Assembly: GCF_000177075.1 (NCBI RefSeq)
Contig: NZ_ADEG01000023.1
Coordinates: forward strand, 1-36,265
DNA from: Hoylesella buccalis ATCC 35310
Lineage (GTDB): Bacteria; Bacteroidota; Bacteroidia; Bacteroidales; Bacteroidaceae
Direction of reading: 5' to 3'
Length of the DNA stretch: 36,265 bases
Position 1 is the first letter of the stretch; the number at the start of each line of letters is the position of its first letter. The notes beneath the pieces were generated by a model. That model searched no databases. It was not told the origin of the DNA and saw nothing but the letters and a program-made list of their open reading frames with translations. Below are positions 7,651 through 14,833 of this stretch, in pieces. The translations under genes were made by a program, and so were the position numbers.

Positions 7651-8913
7651 TTATTCTGCTCTTAGTGCTTCAATGGGTCTTACGTGTGCCGCCTTGCGTG
7701 CGGGAATGAGTCCAGCGATAGTGCCTGCCACCACCATCAGTAGCGTGGCGTTGATGCAAACGTCGAAACCAACGGTGGGATTGACGAACATGGTGGTGGT
7801 AAACATGCCCGAATCAACCTTCATGTTGCCAATGGTGGCATTCATGTATTCATTGGCTGCAATGCCTAACACCATGCCGATGTATCCGAAAAAGGTGGTG
7901 ATGATGATGCTCTCAATGATGATGAGCCGCAGGATAGACCATGGTGTGGCACCGATAGCCTTGCGGATACCGAACTCGTGGGTGCGTTCTTTCACCGTGA
8001 TAAGCATAATGTTGGAAACTCCGACGATGCCACTGAGCAGGGTAAAGATGCCCACTATCCATAATGCCGTGCGCAACATGCCCATTCCAGTGTTCATCTG
8101 CATGGCTTGCGTGAATCGGTTCCATATCCAAACCGCCTCTTCATCATCGGGCGCAGCACCGTGATTACCGTTGAGATTAGCACGGTATCGCTGTTCGAAA
8201 ACCTCGTTTTGTTGTTCTGTCTCCAAGCCTTTGAACGAGAAAACGATGTTGCCAGTCTTGTCACCCACATTATATATAGTGCGATAGGTAGTGAAAGGGA
8301 TGAACGCATCGGTACCCATCATGCTTTTGTCTACTTGATAAATACCCACAATGTGAAACGCCAAGTCTTCCATTCTCACGATTTGTCCCAGCATATCTGC
8401 CACACTTCCCGTGGGTGAAAGCTCCTTCGCCATGTCATCACTGATAACAATCGACTTCCTGCGGTCTCTGATATCTATCTTATTAATGAACCTCCCGTAG
8501 ATCATGTCACGCTTGTTGATGATGTAATCGTTGGGATATACGCCACTGATGTTAGCGGCAGTGTACTCTTTTCCATGGCTCATAGTGGTGTTGCCATGGT
8601 CGAGTTCGGCACCCACCTCTTCCACATTGTCGCTGAATCGCTCTTGGGTGATATCCATATCACGGTCGTTCAGCTCTATCCTGCGCCCCTCTTTTAGTCC
8701 TTTGTGTGCCTTTGACGTTTGTCCGCCAAATATCACCATGGAAGTGTTGAGGTATCTATGCGAGTTCTGTTGCGTGGCGTTGATCAGTCCGTTGCCTGCT
8801 CCCAACAGGAATATGAGCATGAAGATGCCCCACGCTACCGCAAACCCAGTGAGGGTAGTGCGCAGTTTATTGCGTCGTGCGGTGGCCCATATTTCTGTTA
8901 AGATGTCTCTCAT
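7651..8913 (-). CDS. ABC transporter permease, MacB/FtsX type (first copy)
   Basis: Inner-membrane permease of 420 aa with the same topology as its downstream neighbour: an N-terminal helix (about 16-40, TLTGFAVAWGIFMLIFLLGA), a periplasmic core, then three C-terminal helices. The cytoplasmic coupling loop reads THEFGIRKAIGATPWSIL. It lies 19 bases after the ATPase gene and three bases before the second permease, so all should be translated from one mRNA. Paired, divergent permeases with a separate ATPase and an adaptor form a common Bacteroidota variant of MacAB, in which the ATPase is not fused to the permease. Confidence 0.93.
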   Translation of the reverse strand: MRDILTEIWATARRNKLRTTLTGFAVAWGIFMLIFLLGAGNGLINATQQNSHRYLNTSMVIFGGQTSKAHKGLKEGRRIELNDRDMDITQERFSDNVEEVGAELDHGNTTMSHGKEYTAANISGVYPNDYIINKRDMIYGRFINKIDIRDRRKSIVISDDMAKELSPTGSVADMLGQIVRMEDLAFHIVGIYQVDKSMMGTDAFIPFTTYRTIYNVGDKTGNIVFSFKGLETEQQNEVFEQRYRANLNGNHGAAPDDEEAVWIWNRFTQAMQMNTGMGMLRTALWIVGIFTLLSGIVGVSNIMLITVKERTHEFGIRKAIGATPWSILRLIIIESIIITTFFGYIGMVLGIAANEYMNATIGNMKVDSGMFTTTMFVNPTVGFDVCINATLLMVVAGTIAGLIPARKAAHVRPIEALRAE

Positions 8914-8932
8914 TGTCGATTTGTTTTAAGCT

Positions 8933-9652
8933 TTATTTCATGATACCTCCTGTCCCGAACGGGCTTGAGTTATGGTCGAGATTCTCCTCAATGCGTCCTA
9001 TCAGTCCGTCCTTGATATGAATAATCTTGTTTGTCTCGTTGGCGACACCGCTCTCGTGCGTTACCACAACAATGGTCATGTGTTCGTCTTGGTTGAGCGA
9101 CTTGAGCAGTTGCATCACCTCCACGCTTGTTTTCGAGTCCAAAGCTCCCGTCGGTTCGTCGGCTAGGATAATCTGCGGTTTGGTAATCAGCGCACGGGCA
9201 ATGGCGACACGTTGCTTCTGTCCACCCGACATCTCATTAGGATAGTGGTCTGCCCATTGCGCCAATCCCAATCTGTCGAGATATTCAAGGGCCTGTTGAT
9301 GGCGTGTTTTGCGACTTACTCCTTGGTAGAACAAGGGCAACTCTACGTTTTCTACCGCTGTCTTGAAGCCGATGAGGTTGAACGACTGGAAGATGAAACC
9401 AATCATCTTGTTGCGGTATTCGGCGGCACGCCTTTCGCTCAGGTTCTTGATGAGCGTACCCGACAGCACATATTCGCCACTGTCATAATTGTCGAGGATG
9501 CCTAATATATTTAATAAGGTAGACTTCCCCGAGCCCGATGCGCCCATGATAGAGACAAATTCGCCTTCCTCTATGTCAAGCGTGATGCCCTTGAGTACGT
9601 GCAGGGGCTGTGCGCCAAAATAGGTCTTATTGATGTCTTTGAGATGTATCAT
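8933..9652 (-). CDS. ABC transporter ATP-binding protein, MacB/LolD type
   Basis: Nucleotide-binding subunit of 239 aa from the chosen start. Walker A GASGSGKST at 37-45, Q-loop Gln89, signature MSGGQ at 141-145, Walker B ending Asp165-Glu166, and a histidine switch in VVVTHES. An upstream in-frame ATG at 9673 would add seven residues (246 aa). I prefer 9652 because its ATG overlaps the stop of the TlpA-like gene as ATGA, typical of translational coupling, and because the family normally starts at MIHLKDI. It energises the two downstream FtsX-type permeases. Confidence 0.93.
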   Translation of the reverse strand: MIHLKDINKTYFGAQPLHVLKGITLDIEEGEFVSIMGASGSGKSTLLNILGILDNYDSGEYVLSGTLIKNLSERRAAEYRNKMIGFIFQSFNLIGFKTAVENVELPLFYQGVSRKTRHQQALEYLDRLGLAQWADHYPNEMSGGQKQRVAIARALITKPQIILADEPTGALDSKTSVEVMQLLKSLNQDEHMTIVVVTHESGVANETNKIIHIKDGLIGRIEENLDHNSSPFGTGGIMK

Positions 9653-10203
9653 TTGGCTTTTAGACGACAGCATGGCTTCGAAAGTTGCACCAGCTCAGCT
9701 AATTTTTTCTCTATTTTTTCCACCATCACCGTTCTCATGACAATCTTTCCTTCTGGACAGATAAGATAGAAGGAGGGAATCCACTTGATGTGAAAATCCT
9801 TTGCCACTTTCGATTCTTTCATCTTCTCGAAGTTGCAAACATGGTATGCTTGCTTGTTTTTCCAATTTTGCTGTACATACTGAGTCCATGCCTCTTTGTT
9901 GGTGTCAAACGAAACGTGTATGAAAGCTACGCCATGGTCGGCATATTTTGTTCCCGACTCTTCCACTTTCGGTGTGATTTTTCGGCAATCGGGGCACCAA
10001 GATGCCCAAAACTCCAACACCACATACTTCCCTCGGAAGTCGTTTAGCGATAAGGTCTCACCGTTGATGGTGGGCAGCGAAAGGGCTGGTGCTGTCGTTC
10101 CAACCTCTAAAAGCTGAGTGGCATACTTGGCATCATCATCTTGTGCCAACAATGTTGCAACTGTGCAGAACAGGCAAAATGTGAGAAATACAATTCTTTT
10201 CAT
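9649..10203 (-). CDS. TlpA-like periplasmic thiol-disulfide protein
   Basis: Secreted thioredoxin-fold protein of 184 aa. A signal peptide is evident (residues 1-21, ending LLAQ), followed by an AhpC/TSA-TlpA type domain with the active-site motif WASWCPDCRK (Cys70, Cys73). The cis-proline region appears as KWIPSFYL. It probably reduces or oxidises protein thiols in the periplasm. It sits between two ABC systems: six bases after the exporter stop, and overlapping the next ATPase start by four bases (ATGA). That tight packing suggests a shared role, such as redox maturation of an exported thiol compound or of the transporter, but this is inference. Confidence 0.88.
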   Translation of the reverse strand: MKRIVFLTFCLFCTVATLLAQDDDAKYATQLLEVGTTAPALSLPTINGETLSLNDFRGKYVVLEFWASWCPDCRKITPKVEESGTKYADHGVAFIHVSFDTNKEAWTQYVQQNWKNKQAYHVCNFEKMKESKVAKDFHIKWIPSFYLICPEGKIVMRTVMVEKIEKKLAELVQLSKPCCRLKAK

Positions 10204-10209
10204 GATTAA

Positions 10210-11880
10210 TTATTGTTTTTGTAGATGTAACGTTTGGTCGCAGTAGTCTACTACGGCAGGTCTGTGAGTAATGAATATCACGGTTTTGTCGTGATTAGAG
10301 AGAATATTATGTAAGAGCTGTCGCTCCGTCTCGGGGTCTAAAGCACTGGTAGCCTCATCGAACAGCATGATTGGACGGTTGCGCAACAAGGCTCGGGCAA
10401 TGCTGATACGCTGTGCCTGTCCCTCGCTCAGTCCGCCTCCTGCTTCCGTACAAACGGTGTCTAAGCCGTCAGGAAGCTCCATGACAAACGAGGCACAACT
10501 CATTTCCAACGCCGCTTTTATTTCCTCTTCCGTAGCGTTGAGCTTGCCCAATCGCAAGTTGTCGCGAATCGTGCCACTCATCAGCGTGTTTCCTTGTGGT
10601 ACATACACAAAGTTGCAGCGCATCAGGGGCGACAATTCTTTTTGCTCTTGTTGATTGTATAGGATGACTTTTCCCTCATTGGGGTGCAACAGAGCCAAGA
10701 TGAGTCGTATCAATGTGGTCTTTCCTGCGCCCGTTTCGCCCAAGACAGCCGTACACGAACCGGGATAAAAATCAAAATCTAACTGTTCAATCACATTACT
10801 GTCGCCATCGTCGTATGCGTAGGTAATGTGCTCCAAGCGCACCCCACACGGTGCTGTCAGGGGGATAGGGTCGCCTTGTTCCTCCAAAGGATTCTCCTCG
10901 AGTTCCATCAATCGCTCGGCTGCCGTAAAGACTCCGACAAACACAGGTGCTAAGCGAGTGAGGTCGCGCGCTGGTCCTTGAATGCGATTTACTAATTGCA
11001 AGAACGCCGTCATGCCTCCGAAAGTCAGCGTTTGGTCAGCCATTCGCAAGGCTGCCCATAGGAAAGCGATGAGATAACCCACAGAGAATCCTGCGTTCAA
11101 GATAAAGTTTGATACCACACTAAATGCCGTTCGCTTTACCACCCGATGTCGAAGTTCGCTCTGTGTGCTTTCCAATCGGTCTACCATGATGCTGTCGCTC
11201 TCCAAAGTCTTGATGAGCATACGGTGCTGAATGGTCTCTTGCAGCACACTTTGCACCTTGCTATCCGAGTCGCGTACCTGTCGGGTGAGCCTTCGCATCT
11301 GTCCAATATACAGCTTACTTAACAGCACAAACACCGGAATAATGCCTACGATAACAAAGGCAAGTACTTTGTCCATAGAGAAAAGATACAGGAAAGCGCC
11401 CACAAACATTGCCACTACCGAAATGGTATTAGGAATAGTTTCGGTTAGAAAGCTTACCACCGTGCCTACATCCTGTTCCAACCTGTTGAGTACATCGCCT
11501 GAGTGATGTGACTCTTTTCCCGTCCATTCCGACCGCAAAATACGGTCGAGCATGCGTTGCTGCATACGGTTTTGCGCCTTGATGCCCAAGATGTTGCGCA
11601 CCCAAATGGAACAGATACGCAGGGCGAAGCCGCAAAGAACGAGCAATGCCATCACTCCTACTGACCAGTAGATAGAACCTTCTGTGTGTCCAGACGCCAC
11701 GTCAATGGCATGCTGTACCGCCCACACTTGTGCTAAGCTCACCACTACGGAGAGCAAACCAATGGCGGCATTGAGGATAGCCTGCAACTGATTGCCACGC
11801 CAAGCACGCCAAAGCCATTTGAAAATGACCCTGGCGGAATATTTGGGGGTAGGAATCTTAAACCATTGTCGGATGTTCAT
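10210..11880 (-). CDS. ABC exporter, fused membrane and ATPase domains
   Basis: Type IV ABC exporter half-transporter of 556 aa, expected to work as a homodimer in the inner membrane. The membrane domain spans about residues 30-325 with about six helices. The ATPase domain has Walker A GETGAGKTT at 381-389, Q-loop VPQG at 427-430, signature LSEGQ (a variant of LSGGQ) at 484-488, Walker B IMLFDEA at 504-510, and switch His539. It resembles lipid, peptide or CydDC-like exporters, and I cannot assign the cargo. The neighbouring TlpA-like thiol protein makes a thiol-linked substrate an attractive guess. It begins 19 bases after the NAD kinase gene. Confidence 0.92.
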   Translation of the reverse strand: MNIRQWFKIPTPKYSARVIFKWLWRAWRGNQLQAILNAAIGLLSVVVSLAQVWAVQHAIDVASGHTEGSIYWSVGVMALLVLCGFALRICSIWVRNILGIKAQNRMQQRMLDRILRSEWTGKESHHSGDVLNRLEQDVGTVVSFLTETIPNTISVVAMFVGAFLYLFSMDKVLAFVIVGIIPVFVLLSKLYIGQMRRLTRQVRDSDSKVQSVLQETIQHRMLIKTLESDSIMVDRLESTQSELRHRVVKRTAFSVVSNFILNAGFSVGYLIAFLWAALRMADQTLTFGGMTAFLQLVNRIQGPARDLTRLAPVFVGVFTAAERLMELEENPLEEQGDPIPLTAPCGVRLEHITYAYDDGDSNVIEQLDFDFYPGSCTAVLGETGAGKTTLIRLILALLHPNEGKVILYNQQEQKELSPLMRCNFVYVPQGNTLMSGTIRDNLRLGKLNATEEEIKAALEMSCASFVMELPDGLDTVCTEAGGGLSEGQAQRISIARALLRNRPIMLFDEATSALDPETERQLLHNILSNHDKTVIFITHRPAVVDYCDQTLHLQKQ

Positions 11881-11899
11881 AAGCTGCTGTGTCTATGTG

Positions 11900-12787
11900 T
11901 TATCCCCTTGAGTCTGCCCCCCACATCATCTTTTCACGCAGGGTTGAGAAGTAACGTTGACCAAACCGTTTGACGAATAGGGTTGCAAAAGGAGCTTTGC
12001 GAATAGTCAGTTGCGTATGCTCACCTAACTTTGTGGAGCGACCGTCAATGGCAGCGAGGAAGTTGTGCGAGCGTGATTCTACCGTGAGGGTAATCACGTT
12101 GTTGTCGTTAATCACGATAGGACGGATGTTCAGACTGTGTGGAGCCACAGGTGTGAGGCACAAATTGCTGGTCGATGGTACCATGATTGGACCTCCATTT
12201 GACAAGTTGTATGCCGTACTACCCGTAGGTGTCGCAATTACAAGACCGTCGGCTTGGTAGGTTACCAAGTAGTCATCGTTCACGCAAGCACGGATGGTAA
12301 TCATCGCCGCATTGTCACGCTTCAGGATTGCAATGTCGTTGAGGGCGTAAGGGTTGATGTCTAAGGCATCCCCGTTGGTCTCTAATTGAATGACCGAATG
12401 CCTCTCTAACTCGTAATGGTGGGCATAAATGTCAGCAACGGCTTCCTTTAACTCGCTTGGAAGGATGTTGGCAAGAAAACCGAGTCTGCCAGTATTCACC
12501 CCTATCAGCGGAATTTGTTTGATGCCCACACGTCGGGCAGCCTTGAGAAAGGTACCGTCTCCACCCACAGAAATCACAAAATCGGCATCGAAGTCTTGTC
12601 CTTCAAACCGCTGTACTGTCTCCGATTTGAAATGAACATCTTGACATAAAAAGTCGTAAAACGTGCTATCAATGCTCACGTGAGCACCGTGTGCCTGCAA
12701 CTCCTCGATAATTCGCAGGAAGAAAGCTGTTTTCTCAGGCTGGTATTCGTTGCCAAAAAGGGCAAATCTTAGTTTCTGTTCTGACAT
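11900..12787 (-). CDS. nadK: NAD kinase
   Basis: Phosphorylates NAD to NADP with ATP; cytoplasmic and usually essential. The 295-aa protein has the kinase hallmark GGDGT at 75-79 (VISVGGDGTFLKAA), the NTGRLGFLA motif, the NDIAIL segment, and the substrate-binding DGLVIATPTGSTAY region. The length matches bacterial NAD kinases. It is the first gene of the minus-strand cluster, followed after 19 bases by the ABC exporter. A -7 motif TATTTTTG on the minus strand (12876-12883) precedes an ~80-nt leader with short inverted repeats. A housekeeping gene leading an export operon may simply reflect read-through. Confidence 0.97.
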   Translation of the reverse strand: MSEQKLRFALFGNEYQPEKTAFFLRIIEELQAHGAHVSIDSTFYDFLCQDVHFKSETVQRFEGQDFDADFVISVGGDGTFLKAARRVGIKQIPLIGVNTGRLGFLANILPSELKEAVADIYAHHYELERHSVIQLETNGDALDINPYALNDIAILKRDNAAMITIRACVNDDYLVTYQADGLVIATPTGSTAYNLSNGGPIMVPSTSNLCLTPVAPHSLNIRPIVINDNNVITLTVESRSHNFLAAIDGRSTKLGEHTQLTIRKAPFATLFVKRFGQRYFSTLREKMMWGADSRG

Positions 12788-12875
12788 GATTGCGTATCGT
12801 TTTATCTGTCCCTGACACAGCAGTCAAGTAAAAAGTAATGACTGACATGCCCTAAGCCGCACGGGCTATACCTTG

Positions 12876-12883
12876 CAAAAATA
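12876..12883 (-). promoter_or_regulatory. Probable promoter -7 element for nadK and the downstream operon
   Basis: TATTTTTG on the minus strand matches TAnnTTTG exactly and lies about 90 bases before the nadK start. No good TTTG is found at the -33 position. The predicted leader carries a CAGTCA/TGACTG inverted repeat and a GCCC/GGGC pair. Confidence 0.5.
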
Positions 12884-13100
12884 CATATTTATATTGAAAA
12901 AAGCGATGAAACGGTAGAAAACAGATTATCTTTTTCGGAGCATCATAGTTGACGGTTCATGAACGATATTCAGATACATTCACCAGGTGTGCGCCTCACT
13001 TTTTATATGTGAACAAATTTGACAGAAAACTAATTACAGGGATTAAAACCACCAATTTGTCAGAAATACGGAGCATTCTGTGATAAAGAATGTAAATTAT

Positions 13101-13132
13101 TTTGAACTTTTGCTCTATTTTCCCTATATTTG
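13101..13132 (+). promoter_or_regulatory. Consensus promoter of the small lipoprotein gene
   Basis: TTTG (13101-13104), 20 bases, then TATATTTG (13125-13132): an exact match to the Bacteroides promoter pattern. The predicted start near 13139 leaves a leader of about 20 bases before the ATG at 13158. Confidence 0.75.
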
Positions 13133-13157
13133 TAACGACAATTAAAACAATTAAGTT

Positions 13158-13550
13158 ATGAAAACAACATTAAAAACATTATCCATTTTCTTATGTGCCC
13201 TGCTTTTATCAGTAGGATTTGCAGCTTGTAGTGATGACACTGATCCAGCAGAAGCCAAAGTGTTCACAGACGTTTATAAAGGAAAAATATCGTATGTAAA
13301 CCTCAAAACAGATAAGAAAATTTCAGCCAATGACGGCAAAGTGACTGTTGTCAAACTGGGGAACAGGTATTCGTTTCACTTCAATAATGGCATTCCCGAC
13401 CTGACCAACATCAAGTTTTCGAAAGAAGATGACAACACTTTCGTGAGCATAGGGTCTGATGGTTTGAAGGGAATCAAGATTGACGAGTCTAAACTTCATA
13501 TCCTTTATGTAAAGGGTAAGGAAACCTGGACAGCCGATTGTAACAGGTAG
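13158..13550 (+). CDS. Small lipoprotein of unknown function
   Basis: A 130-aa protein with a type II signal peptide: Lys-containing N-terminus, hydrophobic core (about 8-20) and lipobox FAAC with Cys24, followed at once by SDDTDP. The acidic residues after the cysteine resemble the lipoprotein export signal that sends Bacteroidota lipoproteins to the cell surface. The mature part looks like a small beta-rich domain (alternating polar and hydrophobic strands, TVVKLGNRYSFHF). I do not recognise a family. It is monocistronic with its own consensus promoter, and its stop is followed 13 bases later by the composite repeat element. Confidence 0.75.
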   Translation: MKTTLKTLSIFLCALLLSVGFAACSDDTDPAEAKVFTDVYKGKISYVNLKTDKKISANDGKVTVVKLGNRYSFHFNNGIPDLTNIKFSKEDDNTFVSIGSDGLKGIKIDESKLHILYVKGKETWTADCNR

Positions 13551-13563
13551 ACTGGGAACGAAC

Positions 13564-13638
13564 AGCCTCACCCCCTACCCCTCCCCGAGGGGGAGGGGAG
13601 TGAATGGCAAAGCTTTGAACTCGTAAACTAGTGAACTC
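13564..13638 (+). repeat. Composite 3' element, copy A (GC palindrome plus octamers)
   Basis: A 75-bp element whose first 40 bases contain the palindrome CCCCTCCCC/GGGGAGGGG and whose second part has AACTCGTA AACTAGTG AACTC at 8-bp spacing. It aligns without gaps to copy B (26564-26638, minus strand), 61 of 75 positions by eye and 36 of 40 in the GC-rich part. It starts 13 bases after the lipoprotein stop and runs in the gene's direction. Confidence 0.7.
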
Positions 13639-13642
13639 AAGT

Positions 13643-13730
13643 TCCAATAGCATTGAGTTTGATGACCAAAGTCATTGAGTTTGATGTCCAATAGCATTGA
13701 GTTTGATGACCAAAGTCGTTGAGTTTGGAG
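13643..13730 (+). repeat. Cluster 2 of the 22-bp repeat (four tandem copies)
   Basis: Four units at exact 22-bp spacing (CAT or CGT starts at 13651, 13673, 13695 and 13717). The shared core is CATTGAGTTTGATG followed by CCAAAGT or CCAATAG. These two endings alternate, making a 44-bp higher-order repeat. This is the best preserved cluster of the family in the window. An antisense reading frame of 66 codons crosses it, but it is only a product of the repeats. Confidence 0.85.
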
Positions 13731-13757
13731 CGGGCCAGCATTAAGCTGACGACATGC

Positions 13758-13797
13758 AAAAAGAGGATGCATCATTTCGACGCACCCTCTTTTTTTA
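13758..13797. terminator. Bidirectional terminator between lipoprotein gene and PUL
   Basis: AAAAAGAGGATGC (13758-13770) pairs with GCACCCTCTTTTT (13782-13794) with one mismatch and an 11-base loop, followed by a T run to 13797. The mirrored A run makes it work on the minus strand as well, so it can end both the lipoprotein transcript and the converging PUL transcript. Confidence 0.8.
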
Positions 13798-13844
13798 TTC
13801 CGAAATTAACTGATTGTTACTTCTTACTGTGTAAAGAATATGGT

Positions 13845-14816
13845 TTACAGCTTGACGCAGAATTTTCCATAATGTAAATAGTTGTCTTTTACGACAGACA
13901 TCATACCCCAAACATAGCCATCTTTAACTTGAAGTATTTCTACATTAATAGATTCTACAACAGATTCATTTGAGCCAAATTGGAAGCGATGTCTGATGAC
14001 TCCATTCGTCTTTTTTCCGACAGTTAAGTCACCATCAAAATATACATCGCACCACATATAGCTAAAATACTTCCAATATATATGTCCTTTACCATCTTTA
14101 CTGGTAGCCTTGTGTTCACCATAGGCAGGATAACTTTTTTCATTATCCCATGATACAATCAAATTTTTATGGCTCAGGAACTCCTTTATTTCGTCCTTAG
14201 AATACGGTATGGTTGTCTCTTCAACCTTGACAGGGATTGTTTTGCTTGTTCCCATCATGTCGGTAATCGTAACATTTGCAGTGCCATTCGCAATGCCAGC
14301 AAGAACGATTTCTCCGTCATCACTTACAGAAGACACTTTGACAACACCGTCATTGCTACTTTTCACGACATACCCGCCATTACCTTCAAGGACAGAAATC
14401 TTGGCATAACCATCAGTATGACCTAATTTGATGCCTAAATCAATTGTTTCTTTATCCAATTTCAATTCAAAAAAGCGCATGGTCTTTACGGTGATTCGCC
14501 GATAATTTCCTGAAGCATCGGATAAAATAAGTCCAGCAATTCCAAGACGCTTTCCTTCTACCGTCACAGTATTACCCGTAATTTTACCAACTGCTATATT
14601 GGGATTTTCATTAATCACTTTATAGTCTCCTCCACCTTTTAATACATTCAAAGATGCAGACTCTCCTTCCTTTATTTCAAGAACATCCTTGTCTAACTGC
14701 AATTGAACTTGTGGCGTTTCTACAATCTGTTCTTGTTCTTCTACCTCATCTTTATCACAAGAAATGAATGATGCGGAAAAAAGAAGACAAGCTAATGCTA
14801 AATATTTTGATTTCAT
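13845..14816 (-). CDS. Ig-like (BACON/Big-type) PUL lipoprotein
   Basis: A 323-aa lipoprotein, last gene of the utilisation locus. The signal peptide ends in lipobox FISC (Cys20), followed by the acidic stretch DKDEVEE that suggests surface export. Two repeated Ig-like segments are visible: one with LQLDKDVLEIKEGESASL and a second with LKLDKETIDLGI, each about 80-90 residues. The C-terminal half (about 210-323) is unlike them and unrecognised. The start at 14816 is chosen because it gives a clean signal peptide; an upstream ATG at 14840 would overlap the endoglycosidase gene by seven bases. By position it corresponds to BT_3988 in the B. thetaiotaomicron N-glycan locus. Probably a surface glycan- or protein-binding accessory factor. 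Confidence 0.8.
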   Translation of the reverse strand: MKSKYLALACLLFSASFISCDKDEVEEQEQIVETPQVQLQLDKDVLEIKEGESASLNVLKGGGDYKVINENPNIAVGKITGNTVTVEGKRLGIAGLILSDASGNYRRITVKTMRFFELKLDKETIDLGIKLGHTDGYAKISVLEGNGGYVVKSSNDGVVKVSSVSDDGEIVLAGIANGTANVTITDMMGTSKTIPVKVEETTIPYSKDEIKEFLSHKNLIVSWDNEKSYPAYGEHKATSKDGKGHIYWKYFSYMWCDVYFDGDLTVGKKTNGVIRHRFQFGSNESVVESINVEILQVKDGYVWGMMSVVKDNYLHYGKFCVKL

Positions 14817-14833
14817 ATCTTCTATTTTTATGA

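Larger units (their letters stand above)
12788..13157. other. Divergent intergenic region, nadK and small lipoprotein gene
   Basis: These 370 bases separate two divergent transcripts. Apart from the two promoters and the inverted repeats of the nadK leader, I see no gene or repeat. The stretch from 12908 to 13100 holds nothing recognised. Confidence 0.5.

Noticed and set aside
7457..8164. Open frame of 235 codons on the plus strand
   Set aside because: It is antisense to both well-supported FtsX-type permeases and has no domain of its own; its Met/Ser-rich composition is a reflection of their codons.
9653..9673. Upstream start for the MacB-type ATPase
   Set aside because: Seven extra residues (MLSSKSQ) do not belong to the ATPase family start, and the ATGA overlap at 9652 favours the shorter form, although the longer one is not excluded.
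13643..13730. CRISPR-like array because of regular 22-bp steps
   Set aside because: Units are contiguous with no unique spacers, are only four in number, and no cas gene is in the window.
13575..13775. Minus-strand open frame of 66 codons across the repeats
   Set aside because: It is composed of the 22-bp repeats and the composite element, with a shadow-like sequence and no start context.
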